Shown piece after piece: positions 13,021 to 22,536 of a stretch of 64,000 nucleotides of DNA. The translations under genes were made by a program, and so were the position numbers. Below the pieces are notes generated by a model. It worked only from the letters and a program-made list of their open reading frames with translations, ran no database searches and was not told the origin of the DNA. Origin of the DNA: Trichomonas vaginalis G3 (Eukaryota; Parabasalia; Trichomonadida; Trichomonadidae); contig NC_067207.1 in assembly GCF_026262505.1 (NCBI RefSeq), forward strand, positions 23,218,082 to 23,282,081, read 5' to 3'. Position 1 is the stretch's first letter, and each line of letters starts with the position of its first letter.

Positions 13021-14475
13021 ATGTCAATAAAACAAAAGTTTACACTTAATCACACATTAAAGAACAATATAAGATCATTTTATCTTGATGGACATTTCTT
13101 CGATTGCACTTTAGTATCAGGAACTTCAACGCTACAAGTTCATAAAATATTTTTAACAAATTTAAGTGAATGGTTTGAAGAAAAATTCCTTGAATGCTCA
13201 GATTCAATGAAAATGACAACACTCCAGATAACAATGGATCCACAAAATTTACTTTTTTCTTTCATCGATTCAATTTACAAAGGAAAACTTGTATTAAATA
13301 GTGAAAACTATGCCGCCTATCTAAAATGCGCAGTGTACTATAAATTTAATTCAATAATTCAGCAAATTGAAGATTTTATTATGAAGAAAATCGTATTTTT
13401 GGATGCAACTAAGGAATTATGCAATTTTCAACTGAACGAACAACTAATTAGGATGAAATTTAACGGAAAAGATTCATTGCGCCTTATTCTCGATGAATTT
13501 ACAAATGCAACAAATAAAACAAAGATTTACGACATTCTTTCAGCTACAATATTCGCAAATATTCTTAGAATATCCAAATACAGCGACGATGAAAAGGTTG
13601 CATTGATTGATGAGTTTGTTATTTATAAAAAACTTGAAGATTCACTTTCTGAGCAAGAAAAGAATCATTTTGCTTCTGTTATCAATTGGCATAACCAAGA
13701 TGCATATTTATATCTTGTTCATTATGATTGTATCTGGGTTCCAAGCGAAATTTCTCGAAATTTATATTCAAAAATATTATCAAACAGAAGAATGTCCGTT
13801 AAAGGCTTTGAAAATGATGTAAAGAAGGTAGTAGGTTCATCATCAATCTCGAATCCTCTTTCTTGGATTGCTGAAATCAATAATTCAAAAGGTGCTTCTC
13901 AAACACCAGAAGTTTCAATATTTGAGATGTTTTCGACATTGGGAACTCATATGTTTATTAATCCCGTCGAATACAACTTACTCCACGTTTCTGCTTCTCC
14001 TCATCTCGGAATTCAGCGACCAATCCTTCGAGATTACATTCCAGCTAATGTATTTTCTAATAATGGAAGATACTACTTGAGCCAGGCCGGTTCTAAGTCT
14101 AATTTGCCTTATTTCCAGTTATCTCTTAATAAAAAGGACAAATTCGTCCCGTCATCGATCACTGTTGCATCCAATGAATCATTCCCTATCAATACTCCGC
14201 CCAAAGCAAATTCGGTAAGGAAAACTTTGCAGAAAAAGGCTCCAAAAGATATCTGCATTGATTTCGCAAATTCTGATAAATCAGTTGCTCAAATTAACTG
14301 CTGTATGAAACAGGGGAACAATTTGTCTTTAGATGCTGATAAATCAATACAAATTAATATAAATGAACGCATTGAAATCAATTCCGTTAGAATTACTATG
14401 ACCTCGCCTTCAGAATCAGGTTATTGGAACTTTAGATTATCTGGATTGGATATGAAAGGCAAGTTCCTCCCATAA
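13021..14475 (+). CDS. BTB/POZ-domain protein (484 aa), paralogue 1
   Basis: The N-terminus carries a BTB/POZ domain (about residues 10-115) with the typical core FYLDGHFFDCTLV, then LQVHKIFLTNLSEWFEEKF, as in substrate adaptors of cullin-3 ligases. A BACK-like helical segment follows. The C-terminal 130 or so residues resemble a discoidin-like beta domain ending LSGLDMKGKFLP. The frame opens 49 codons earlier at 12874, but I start at the internal ATG because the BTB fold begins just after it and the neighbouring paralogue starts at the equivalent place. The stop runs into TAAAA, a trichomonad-type 3' signal. Codon use is much more AT-rich than in the downstream paralogue, suggesting lower expression. 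Role inferred from the family: protein-protein adaptor, probably in ubiquitination; the substrate is unknown. Confidence 0.8.
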   Translation: MSIKQKFTLNHTLKNNIRSFYLDGHFFDCTLVSGTSTLQVHKIFLTNLSEWFEEKFLECSDSMKMTTLQITMDPQNLLFSFIDSIYKGKLVLNSENYAAYLKCAVYYKFNSIIQQIEDFIMKKIVFLDATKELCNFQLNEQLIRMKFNGKDSLRLILDEFTNATNKTKIYDILSATIFANILRISKYSDDEKVALIDEFVIYKKLEDSLSEQEKNHFASVINWHNQDAYLYLVHYDCIWVPSEISRNLYSKILSNRRMSVKGFENDVKKVVGSSSISNPLSWIAEINNSKGASQTPEVSIFEMFSTLGTHMFINPVEYNLLHVSASPHLGIQRPILRDYIPANVFSNNGRYYLSQAGSKSNLPYFQLSLNKKDKFVPSSITVASNESFPINTPPKANSVRKTLQKKAPKDICIDFANSDKSVAQINCCMKQGNNLSLDADKSIQININERIEINSVRITMTSPSESGYWNFRLSGLDMKGKFLP

Positions 14476-14758
14476 AAATAAAATTTCTTGTAATATAAAA
14501 TTTTTACAACATCTTTTTGCTTCTAACTATATCTCGCCTGTTTCTAATCTGTGAAAGTAAGTCATTGTTTAATATTAAATAGTTATGTTTGGAAAATTTA
14601 GATGAGAAAAGTGAGCAATTCTTTTTAAAAAAAGAAACAAGAAAATGCAACTTCTTGAAACCATAATTCAAGTCTGATGGAATTCAATTCAGTTGGAAAA
14701 TTTATCATTTGGAAAAAAAGCGTATTCATCGCCAAAATTCAAAGGATATTACCAGGAA
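14476..14758. other. Spacer between BTB gene and TTAA element
   Basis: AT-rich, nothing recognised. Confidence 0.5.
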
Positions 14759-14762
14759 TTAA

Positions 14763-15419
14763 GGGTGCACCCGTATGTACGTTTATTTGAGAGGAGGAGG
14801 ATTATATTTTTGAAAGGGTGAAACATTATGAATATGTTAATTATATAATAATATGTATTATTATAAAAAAGAAAAAATAAAGCACGTTAAAATTTTTCTT
14901 TCTTGATTTTTTACAAAATCTACTTAGAATTATGCAAAATATGACTAAATAATTATAAATTTCAAGTTAAATTTTAATTTTGATAAATAATTTAAATTTC
15001 AAAATGTCAAGTTCAGTTCGACTATGTATGTAGTAATTCCTCAATAAAGTGCCAAAACCCTATTAAAATATATGAACATTTTCAACATTTTAATGTTTTT
15101 ATTTAAAAATTTGATGGAATATGAGCTTCAAACAATTATTATGTAAATAAAAAATTAAATATATGTATTTATTCGTATTACAACCGGAGTAAGTCGATTC
15201 TTCCTTTCTTCTACTGAGGTTTGAATTTGATTTCGAATTGTAAAGAGATTCAAAGGGAAAATACTAGCGGATAAAAACTACCTCCATGAAAGGGTCATAA
15301 TGGAGTCAAGTTGTATTTTTTGATATTTTTTGCTTTTCGAGCCTAAATAGGTAGCCAAGATAATGCCTAAAAATAAGGTTCTAAATTCTGAAGTTTACAT
15401 GATCCTCTCGTGTGCACCC
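14763..15419 (+). mobile_element. TTAA-flanked non-autonomous DNA transposon, copy 1 (657 bp)
   Basis: Terminal inverted repeats begin GGGTGCAC(C/A)CG at both ends and are bracketed by TTAA at 14759-14762 and 15420-15423, as expected of an element that duplicates or targets TTAA (piggyBac-like behaviour by analogy). There is no transposase frame, so it is MITE-like. A nearly identical copy lies in inverse orientation at 36218. The right end carries a short frame, ATG at 15363, reading MPKNKVLNSEV, that closes just beyond this copy. The element sits about 100 bp upstream of the second BTB gene, which keeps its own initiator box outside the element. Confidence 0.85.
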
Positions 15420-15503
15420 TTAATAATATAGTTTTCATCAAAAATTTTAAAAATTTCTCATGCAATAAAATATGACAGTTGGCAATTTTTCCACTAAAAA
15501 ATT

Positions 15504-15509
15504 TCATTT
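15504..15509 (+). promoter_or_regulatory. Initiator box (TCATTT) of the second BTB gene
   Basis: Matches the trichomonad initiator TCA-Py-(T/A). The A at 15506, the presumed +1, is 14 bases before the ATG at 15520, the usual distance. It decides the start codon: the ATG at 15472 lies upstream of this box. Confidence 0.7.
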
Positions 15510-15519
15510 TTTAAAAAGT

Positions 15520-17052
15520 ATGCGTAATCTTCGAATTACCTCTCAGGTTAATCACTTCCGTAACAATAATATGTTTCTTGATGTTGAATTAAGGCACAAG
15601 GGCGAATCCATTAAGGCACATCGCTTAATCTTATCCCAAAATTCCCAATGGTTCCGTGAAAAATTGAACAATGTCAAGCCACCGTCATATAATGAGCCAG
15701 TTGTTATCGATTTACCATGGAACGAAGACAACGCTTTCCAGCACGTTCTTGAAGCTATATACACAGGTCATTTACAGCTTACACCAGACATCGCTCCAGC
15801 TGTCCTTAAAGTTGCTGACTTCTATAAATTCCGCAACATTGCATACCTTACAAGCGACTACATCAAAGATTTAGTTAAAACTTACAATAACGAAAAGAAG
15901 GACATCAAGGCCGAGTACTGCAAGAAGTTCGTAAGCTACCAGCTTCCAGAATACTACGACATCCTCGTTGATTACGCCGCACGTAAATTCAAGCAACTAT
16001 TCATCGCTGAAGATCAAAACGAGACTGTTGATGAAGTCTACAAGATGTGCGCCGATGGCAGATTTATTGCCAAGATCTTCATGCATCAAGATACCGAATC
16101 TACAAAGGGAAGAGATCCATCTTCTGGCACCCTTTACTACGATATCAAGAGTCTCTTCAAAGATGACGATGATGCCATTTGCGAGCAGTTCGATGCCTTC
16201 TTCAAGAACCACAGAACAAATATGACTCTTGAAGAGAAGAAAGCTCTTTCTGATGTCGAAATCATCAACTGGACCAAACAAGAAAAGTACCAGCTCATCA
16301 TCAGACACACATGCAACTGGTTGGACCCATCAATTTCTCGTAATCTCTACGGAATAGTACTTTCCAACCGTCGCCAGGTTTGCAAGCATTTCGATGGCGA
16401 CATCCAAAAGATCCAGGAGGAGACCGTCAACAGATGGTACGGCGCAGAATGGCTTTCTCAGATTACTTCTGCTATTGACTCGGAAACAACACCAGAAATC
16501 AATGTTGTTAAGTTCATGACAACACTTGGTGGTGCTGTAGACTACGTCGATCCAGAATTATACGGTTTCATCAACCCAGAGAGTCCCAATTCTAAAAACT
16601 CTCCAGAAGAAATCATCCAGGAGCGCCAGCCAAAGAATGCATTCCGTGATGATACCATTTGCTTCACAGCTCTCCAGTGCATCCTTGGAGATTTCAAGCA
16701 GTACCAATTCCACGTCGATTTCGGACCAAGGGCCATTTTCCAGGCCCACTCAATTTTGGTCGATATGGATAACATGTACAGAAACCTTGAAGTTACTGAT
16801 AACCAGTCATGTATTGTCGATCCAAAGCGTCGCAAGTCACACAAGCTTCCTCCAAAGGTTTACGTCCAGTCTTGTCCAGATAACAAGACAGAAGCATTCG
16901 TTCCAGATGGTATCGGTGTAAATTGGCAGGAATTCGAACACACTCTTAACAAATTTGTTGTTACAGTTGATAAGGATGAACCTACAATCTTCCTCCGTTA
17001 CGTTGATATCAAGGGATGCTTCTTACCTACAATTCAACTTCCAAAGAAGTAA
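15520..17052 (+). CDS. BTB/POZ-domain protein (510 aa), paralogue 2
   Basis: Same architecture as the gene at 13021. The BTB core NNMFLDVELRHKGESIKAHR and LILSQNSQWFREKL occupies about residues 15-115, followed by a BACK-like helical region and a C-terminal beta-rich domain ending LRYVDIKGCFLPTIQLPKK. Both proteins share a central signature, here SRNLYGIVLSNRR and in the paralogue SRNLYSKILSNRR. The start is set by the initiator box 14 bases upstream, not by the in-frame ATG 16 codons earlier. Codons from about position 130 onward are strikingly C/G-ending (GACATCAAGGCC), unlike the AT-rich paralogue, which suggests higher expression. The stop runs into TAAAAA. Likely an adaptor protein; partner unknown. 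Confidence 0.85.
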   Translation: MRNLRITSQVNHFRNNNMFLDVELRHKGESIKAHRLILSQNSQWFREKLNNVKPPSYNEPVVIDLPWNEDNAFQHVLEAIYTGHLQLTPDIAPAVLKVADFYKFRNIAYLTSDYIKDLVKTYNNEKKDIKAEYCKKFVSYQLPEYYDILVDYAARKFKQLFIAEDQNETVDEVYKMCADGRFIAKIFMHQDTESTKGRDPSSGTLYYDIKSLFKDDDDAICEQFDAFFKNHRTNMTLEEKKALSDVEIINWTKQEKYQLIIRHTCNWLDPSISRNLYGIVLSNRRQVCKHFDGDIQKIQEETVNRWYGAEWLSQITSAIDSETTPEINVVKFMTTLGGAVDYVDPELYGFINPESPNSKNSPEEIIQERQPKNAFRDDTICFTALQCILGDFKQYQFHVDFGPRAIFQAHSILVDMDNMYRNLEVTDNQSCIVDPKRRKSHKLPPKVYVQSCPDNKTEAFVPDGIGVNWQEFEHTLNKFVVTVDKDEPTIFLRYVDIKGCFLPTIQLPKK

Positions 17053-17933
17053 AAATTAATCTACATTTATAATTTGACTTTTTTAATATCAATGAAGAAT
17101 ACATCATAACAATATTATATACTAAATAACAATGAATAGCATTTCCTTTTTAAAAAACTTTCAAACTTCCGAAAATTTCCAATAAATTCTAAAAAGTCAC
17201 CGAAATCATTTATGTGTGATTCTAAAAAGTATTGAGTTGTCTTGTTTGTCAACTCAAACTACTCTTACTTACTTTTCAAGTGTTTTTCCATCACTTAATT
17301 CAGGTAGGAAAGATAAGTAACTCATATCTTTTTCTCGATCTAAGACTATCTGCGCATCAAGTTCTTAAAATGTAGATTGCTTGATGATAACATCAAACAT
17401 TCATTGATAATGTCATGAAATATAATTACAATAAGATATCTTTCTAATTATAGTTCAAATATTTGTTAGATTTTTGGGCATAGCACCAACTCTCAAATAA
17501 CAAATGCAATAATCAATGTTTCATCGAAATCAATTATAGAAAATTTTGCTATAGGGTTAGGCATATAGTTTTACGAATTGAAGCTTGTTCAGATTTCTTA
17601 AGTATTTTCGATTATTGAAGTAAATTGAAAATTTTCAATAATTTTGGCGAAGTTTTGGATATTACCGAAAAAGAATATGGTCAATCACATTGCTTATTTC
17701 CAAAAATAGCTACTCAGTAACATTGGACAGCAAGCATTGATCAATGCTATAAAAATTTTCCTATTCAATAGCTTTATGTCCGTTTAGAAATAAAATGTAT
17801 TATCCATTATTCGGTCATGTGAACGAAGTATATTAAAGAAAATCGATTTTTTTCAAATTGGTCAATTAATCTCAATTCATAGAAATTTCTCAAATTTGAA
17901 TGAACATAAAAATTTTTCATATTAAATAATACT
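17053..17933. other. Intergenic, nothing recognised
   Basis: AT-rich sequence with no open frame of note between the second BTB gene and the hairpin-bearing element. Confidence 0.5.
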
Positions 17934-18880
17934 GTTGCATGCTAAGTTCGGTCAACGATAGAAATTGAGTGAAAATTAATCGTCGAGGAAGTACGATTAT
18001 GTAAAGTAAAAAAATGTTGTGGGATTTTTAATATTATATATTATTTTATAATAAAATTTTTTTGAGTCATTTTAAGAAGCACATATAATTTTTTGAATTT
18101 AAAAATTAAAGTAGTGTCAAACGAATTTATCACTTAATTTAATACTCAGATTTCTTAAAATTAATGAAAAAAAGGTTTTCTGAGAACTTTTGAGAATGGT
18201 TTTCAAATTCCATTATTGAAAATATATAGGTATTGTATGAAATTCAAACTCTATATTTATTAAAATTCTAAATTTTTAATAAAATAACTTTTCAGAGGAA
18301 TATGATTTTGGATGGTTGATTAATAAGTATAAAAATGTCTACGATTTTAAGGAGGGAATTGTTCCTTATGAGGTATACATCATAACTATACCTCATAAGG
18401 AACAATTCCCTCTTGATAGCTGGGAAACTTTCTCTGAATAACTTATCATTTGGAGAAAGTTTCCCAGCTATCTATTAGAAACTAAAGGCTGTGAGGCACT
18501 AATATATAATCAGTGCCTCATAGCCTTTAGTTTCTTATTAAAAACGAGAAAACTTGTTCGAAATGATAAACAATTTCGAACAAGTTTTCTCGTTTTAAGG
18601 AGGGAATTGTTCCTTATGAGGTATACATCATAACTATATACCTCATAAGGAACAATTCCCTCTTGATATCCTGGATATTTTTGAATATATTTTTTTAATT
18701 AAAGTTCTCAAAAGTATTATCAAAAGTGATTTTTTAAAAAAATATCTCCAATTAATTAACTAATTAAAAGTATTATATTTTTAAAATTAAATAGTTTTTC
18801 AATTTTTTTGAAGGAATTGAGATACTTCCCACGACAATAAAATTGAGAGGTTTACATTATGACTGATCTTAGCATGCAAC
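17934..18880. mobile_element. About 950-bp element with imperfect inverted ends carrying a hairpin array
   Basis: Both ends begin TGTTGCATGCTAAG in inverted orientation. Similarity continues imperfectly for about 60 bp, including TC-GTCA and then GTCG-GGAAGTA blocks. The sequence ATAC immediately outside both ends looks like a 4-bp target duplication. There is no coding frame. The interior is AT-rich except for the central array of hairpins. I know of no named family with these ends. Treating it as a transposable element is an inference from the paired ends and the duplication. Confidence 0.55.
18352..18662. repeat. Array of five back-to-back hairpins
   Basis: Five inverted repeats follow one another with only 2-5 bases between them. 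H1, 18352-18412: 26-bp perfect stem, 9-base loop. H2, 18415-18472: 20-bp perfect stem, 18-base loop. H3, 18477-18535: 24-bp stem with one G-U pair, 11-base loop. H4, 18541-18596: 24-bp perfect stem, 8-base loop. H5, 18600-18662: same stem as H1, 11-base loop. H1 and H5 share their arms and a few flanking bases (TTTTAA before, TTGATA after); H2-H4 are unrelated to each other. A transcript on either strand would fold into a string of precursor-microRNA-sized hairpins of about 55-63 nt. Function unknown. Confidence 0.95.
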
Positions 18881-20571
18881 AATACATGTGTTACTCATCC
18901 TCCAATTAATATTTTCCTTCTTCAGTAAAAGGTACATTCACTATTTTTGACAAAATTTTAAATTTTCATGGGGTTGTAAATCTTATAATAACTAGATGAA
19001 TAAGGAATGAATCCCAGTATAATGTGCATCATTATATTAAACACTATATGTAAGGCTAATGATTCTATTAACACTTATGAGGATCTATAGTATTTGAGCA
19101 GATAAATTTGATAATTTCCAAAACTCTTATATTTCAAAATTAAAGTGTGCGAATGCATTTAAATGAGAGCAAAAAGAGATTGATGCTGTTAAAACTAGGT
19201 GTTAATTTGCAATTATTTCGCATCACAAAGAACTACCCAGTAAATTCGGCTATCTTTCTTTGCAATTATTCTCCATTATACATATAATATAATGGTTAGG
19301 GTTTGAAGAAAAGTTACTAGAGAATTATTGACTTTTGAAATAATGCAGAATTTTACTTGAAGAAATCATTAATTTATGAGTTCCAAATTGCTAAGCATGA
19401 CGAAGGATCATTAAATTTGCTACAATTAAATACACTTATTGCAGAATTAAGATTTTTGAAATTAAAAGTTTGAAATTGCCTTTTTGAATAAAAATTTAAA
19501 TTTTATTATATAATCATGATAATATCTTATAGAAATTAAAAGAAAATATTTTAAACCATTCAAATATTTTGAATGTCTTATCAATTTAAAATATTAAAAA
19601 GATAGCTTGATTTTATCATCATTAGTTGTTATCAAAGTTTTTCTTCTTTTGATGAACAACAGTAAATGATTTGTTAATTACTTGTCTTCCTTTTTCGCAG
19701 CAAAATCAAAAGTTATGATGATAATCTTGCTCTCAATTTTGAAACTCTCTGATTTACAAGTAAGCATTCCTTTGGAAAAGCAGTCCTATTCTGTTTTCAA
19801 GATATTTTAAAGCCTCCATTTCATACAATGCGCAGATCTATTCGAAATTGCAAGAACTCTCAAGAAAAATGCAGCAGCAAAGAAGATTCCATAGTTTCTA
19901 GCATCAAAAATTTACAACCTTAATACAACAGTTAAAGAGAAGCTCGAAAAGAAAATAATTAACCATAAAGCTGGAAACCATTCGATATCTACTATTGGAT
20001 CTAATAAAAGTTAATTATAACATATTTAACATGCTATTTGTTGACTTTGTTCCATTATATTACCATATATATCTTTTTGAAATCTAAAATATTTTTACAA
20101 TTTTAACCATGTGTTGTTGAAACCATATATCAATCTTAGCTAAAGTATAGTTTATGAGTCTGTCACCATCTAACGTATGAATTTCAAAAATGTCAAATAT
20201 GTTCATTTTTTCTGTAGATTCAGCCATAATTTCACGTTGTTATACTATTCAACTATTATTTAATATTTTTATCGATTTAAATATATGATGAGATGCTTAG
20301 TTCTCCTGGAAATCGATTTTTAATCGCAATTTTAACTTTCCAAAAAAAATTCAAAAATAAAAATCCCTCTCAATTTTCTAAGTTTTATAACTCGCCAAAT
20401 CTCTAGCCAAATTTTTTTTGGCCCGTATAAATATTGTTAGGCACTATATAGGGATGCTATTTATCCTATTTTCATCCCATTTTACTGTTATCGCCTAGTG
20501 AATGTACCTTTCTTCAGTAAACGGAAGGTATTTAAATGTTTGGGGATAAAATTCAATTCGAAAAAAATTGA
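18881..20571. other. Intergenic, with a probable decayed gene piece
   Basis: Mostly structureless AT-rich DNA. At about 19690-20015 short plus-strand frames have protein-like composition, for example KNAAAKKIP, then after a stop, NTTVKEKLEKKIINHKAGNHS ending in TAA. This suggests a degraded gene tail, but no family is recognisable. The phrase AAAGGTACATTCACTA recurs in opposite orientation near 18930 and 20500, upstream of the phosphatase; its meaning is unknown. Confidence 0.35.
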
Positions 20572-21642
20572 ATGGGGGTCACTGACCTACAAATGGACAC
20601 CCAGCAGCTGGATACATTAATCTTCCAGCTCTTAAGTACGCGAATGGAGAGTAAGTATCCTATGGAAGCAATAATAGAATATGATACACTTGTTTCACTT
20701 ACCGAAGCGGCACAAGAAGTATTATCGGAAGAAAAAACTGTACTCCAGCTGCAAGGAGACATTTATGCCGTAGGCGATATTCATGGATCAATAGACGATC
20801 TGATTCGCATATTTGAAAAGTGTGGTTATCCTCCAAAACAGAAGTACATATTCTTAGGAGATTATGTCGATCGCGGCGAATATGGACTGGAGGTTGTCTC
20901 CTTATTATTAGCATTAAAGGTAAAGTACCCCGATTGTGTTTATTTATTACGCGGTAATCATGAAATTGAGCGAATTTCATCATTTTATGGATTTTATGAT
21001 GAGATTGCACTCAAGTATTCTCTCGACTTATACAAGAAAATCCATTACACATTTAACTTCCTGCCAATTGCTGCAGTTATACAGAAAAAAGCATTTTGCG
21101 TTCATGGCGGTCTCGGACCGAACATTCCAAAAATAGAAGATTTAATAAAGTTAAACAAGCCAGAGGACGTCTCCGGTGATAATGTCTTTGTTGACATGCT
21201 ATGGAGCGATCCTAGAGACCAAACAATGAGATTTCATCCGTCGAAACGTGGAAGCGGCTTCTACTTCAATAAAGATGCACTCCAAGACTTCCTTACACTA
21301 AATAATCTACAGTATATGATACGTTCCCACGAAATGTGCCAAAATGGATTCGATAAGCCGTTCACCAATGATAGCTGCATTACAATTTTCAGTAATACAG
21401 ACTACTGCGGCTTAAAGAATGACGCCACAGTTCTCCATATTCATCCCGACGGTACAAATAATCTCTTATTTATTCCTTATCTGACCCCTGAGGAAAAGCA
21501 AAAGCATCGAGTCGTACTTCCAGAATGGCTCTTAGAGTTGAATTTGAATACAAATATCTCTTCTGCTTCCTCCGGTGTTGATTCCGACCTTAGCGAGTCA
21601 GAAGAAGAAATGTTTGCATTATACTTGTCTAGTGTTGCTTAA
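20572..21642 (+). CDS. PPP-family serine/threonine protein phosphatase (356 aa)
   Basis: The catalytic core at about residues 65-300 shows the whole PPP metal-binding set: GDIHG, GDYVDRG, GNHE, the HGG histidine and the IRSHE histidine. These coordinate the two active-site metals that drive phosphoester hydrolysis on Ser/Thr residues. The N-terminal 60 residues are a family-typical helical lead. The C-terminal tail is acidic and Ser-rich (SDLSESEEEMF), which is unusual for the PP1 core and might be regulatory. The core is closest in feel to PP1/PP2A-like trichomonad phosphatases. The start is the first ATG; MDTQQ seven codons later is an alternative. An imperfect initiator (TCAATT) lies about 20 bases upstream. 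The stop TAAATA carries the TAAA 3' signal. Likely cytosolic or nuclear. Confidence 0.9.
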   Translation: MGVTDLQMDTQQLDTLIFQLLSTRMESKYPMEAIIEYDTLVSLTEAAQEVLSEEKTVLQLQGDIYAVGDIHGSIDDLIRIFEKCGYPPKQKYIFLGDYVDRGEYGLEVVSLLLALKVKYPDCVYLLRGNHEIERISSFYGFYDEIALKYSLDLYKKIHYTFNFLPIAAVIQKKAFCVHGGLGPNIPKIEDLIKLNKPEDVSGDNVFVDMLWSDPRDQTMRFHPSKRGSGFYFNKDALQDFLTLNNLQYMIRSHEMCQNGFDKPFTNDSCITIFSNTDYCGLKNDATVLHIHPDGTNNLLFIPYLTPEEKQKHRVVLPEWLLELNLNTNISSASSGVDSDLSESEEEMFALYLSSVA

Positions 21643-22107
21643 ATATATTATGTTGTGATTTTTCATAAAACGAGAAAAATTTTTGAAAATTATGAAAATT
21701 TTGATACCTTTGTCCTTCTTGTGGTCTCAACATTGATGTACTCAATTTCTGTATTACGGAATCGTAAGGTATCATGCAGAATTTTGTTTTTCTCTTCCAA
21801 AAAAAAACTTAAATTTCAAAATTCAAAAAGTATTTTCTAAGAAATGATTTGCATTTTTAAGATTTCAAAATAAATTTGGAAAATTTTAAAATCCATAGAA
21901 GAAAACTATTATTAATATGCATTATATTTTCATCAAAATATTTTATCATAACAAAAGATTCAAAAATTGTTAGGAAAAAATGTTAACAATTCGCCACATA
22001 AATCTCAAAAATTTGTGTAATATTGTAGAGTTAATCTATATTTAGAAGGAAACATCCAAATTTCTTTTCTGAAATCAAATTTTACTCAATTTTCACTTTT
22101 TTTATTG
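21643..22107. other. Intergenic spacer before the ML-domain gene
   Basis: AT-rich. A 61-codon frame at 21655 is low-complexity and not believed. The promoter of the downstream gene lies at the right edge. Confidence 0.5.
22093..22098 (+). promoter_or_regulatory. Initiator box (TCACTT) of the ML-domain gene
   Basis: A perfect match to TCA-Py-(T/A), with the A at 22095 lying 13 bases before the ATG at 22108. It supports the start of the two-exon gene, which is otherwise hidden by an in-frame stop. Confidence 0.7.
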
Positions 22108-22536
22108 ATGATTTCCCTCTTATTTTCATTCAGTGTTAGTCAACCATTAGATTTATTAGACTGCAAAGTCAAAAGGAATAAACAGAATATGATTAAGAAT
22201 CTTGATATTGAACCTTTACGTATATTTTATTTCTAACAAACAGCAATTACAAAAGGAAAGCCATTCAGATACGTTTTTGAGGCAAAAAGTAATAGTACAA
22301 ATTCTAAATATTTCTTCGAAATGCAACTCTGTCACGATAATACACCTCTTATCAGACAACGTGGCGATTTTTGCCGTAATGACAAAGATGGATGCCAAGA
22401 CAATAACCTTAGACATGTCGGTACAAATTTAATACCAAATAATATCAGAGCAGGTCGTTATAATATGAAATTCATAATATATGGTGATGATCATATGCCA
22501 GTATCATGCAAATATGCAGAAGTTAACTACGAGTAA
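22108..22536 (+). CDS. Secreted ML-domain (NPC2/MD-2-like) lipid-binding protein, two exons, 134 aa
   Basis: Exon 1 is 22108-22219 and exon 2 is 22244-22536; removing 24 nt joins them in phase 1 and eliminates the only in-frame stop. The product starts with a signal peptide (MISLLFSFSVSQ). The mature part follows the ML pattern: an early Cys (LLDCKV), then IEPLPITKGKPFRYVFEA, a Cys after a beta strand (MQLCHD), a Cys pair (DFCRNDKDGC), then IPNNIRAGRYNMKFIIY and a final Cys (VSCKYAEV). ML proteins such as NPC2, MD-2 and phosphatidylglycerol transfer protein bind sterols or lipids in the lysosome or outside the cell. Here a role in host-lipid capture is plausible but inferred. The start is supported by the initiator 13 bases upstream. 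Without the intron the gene would look like a pseudogene with one stop. Confidence 0.75.
22220..22243 (+). other. 24-nt spliceosomal intron
   Basis: It begins GTATAT and ends TCTAACAAACAG. That end closely matches the fused branch point and acceptor of Trichomonas introns (ACTAACACACAG, from memory), with 2 of 12 bases different. The length of 24 nt fits the ultra-short intron class reported for this species. It contains the in-frame TAA that otherwise interrupts the ML gene. Confidence 0.7.

Noticed and set aside
15363-15430. Short frame MPKNKVLNSEV in copy 1 of the TTAA element as a gene
   Set aside because: It closes shortly after the element; only copy 2 is fused to a downstream frame.
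15472-15519. Earlier ATG for the second BTB gene
   Set aside because: It lies upstream of the initiator box at 15504, so transcripts would not contain it.
18352-18662. Hairpin array read as a CRISPR-like locus
   Set aside because: Only the first and last hairpins share sequence, there is no regular repeat-spacer period, and the host is a eukaryote.
22202-22432. Separate small frame overlapping the ML gene
   Set aside because: It is in the wrong frame; the two-exon ML reading explains the signal peptide, cysteines and promoter.
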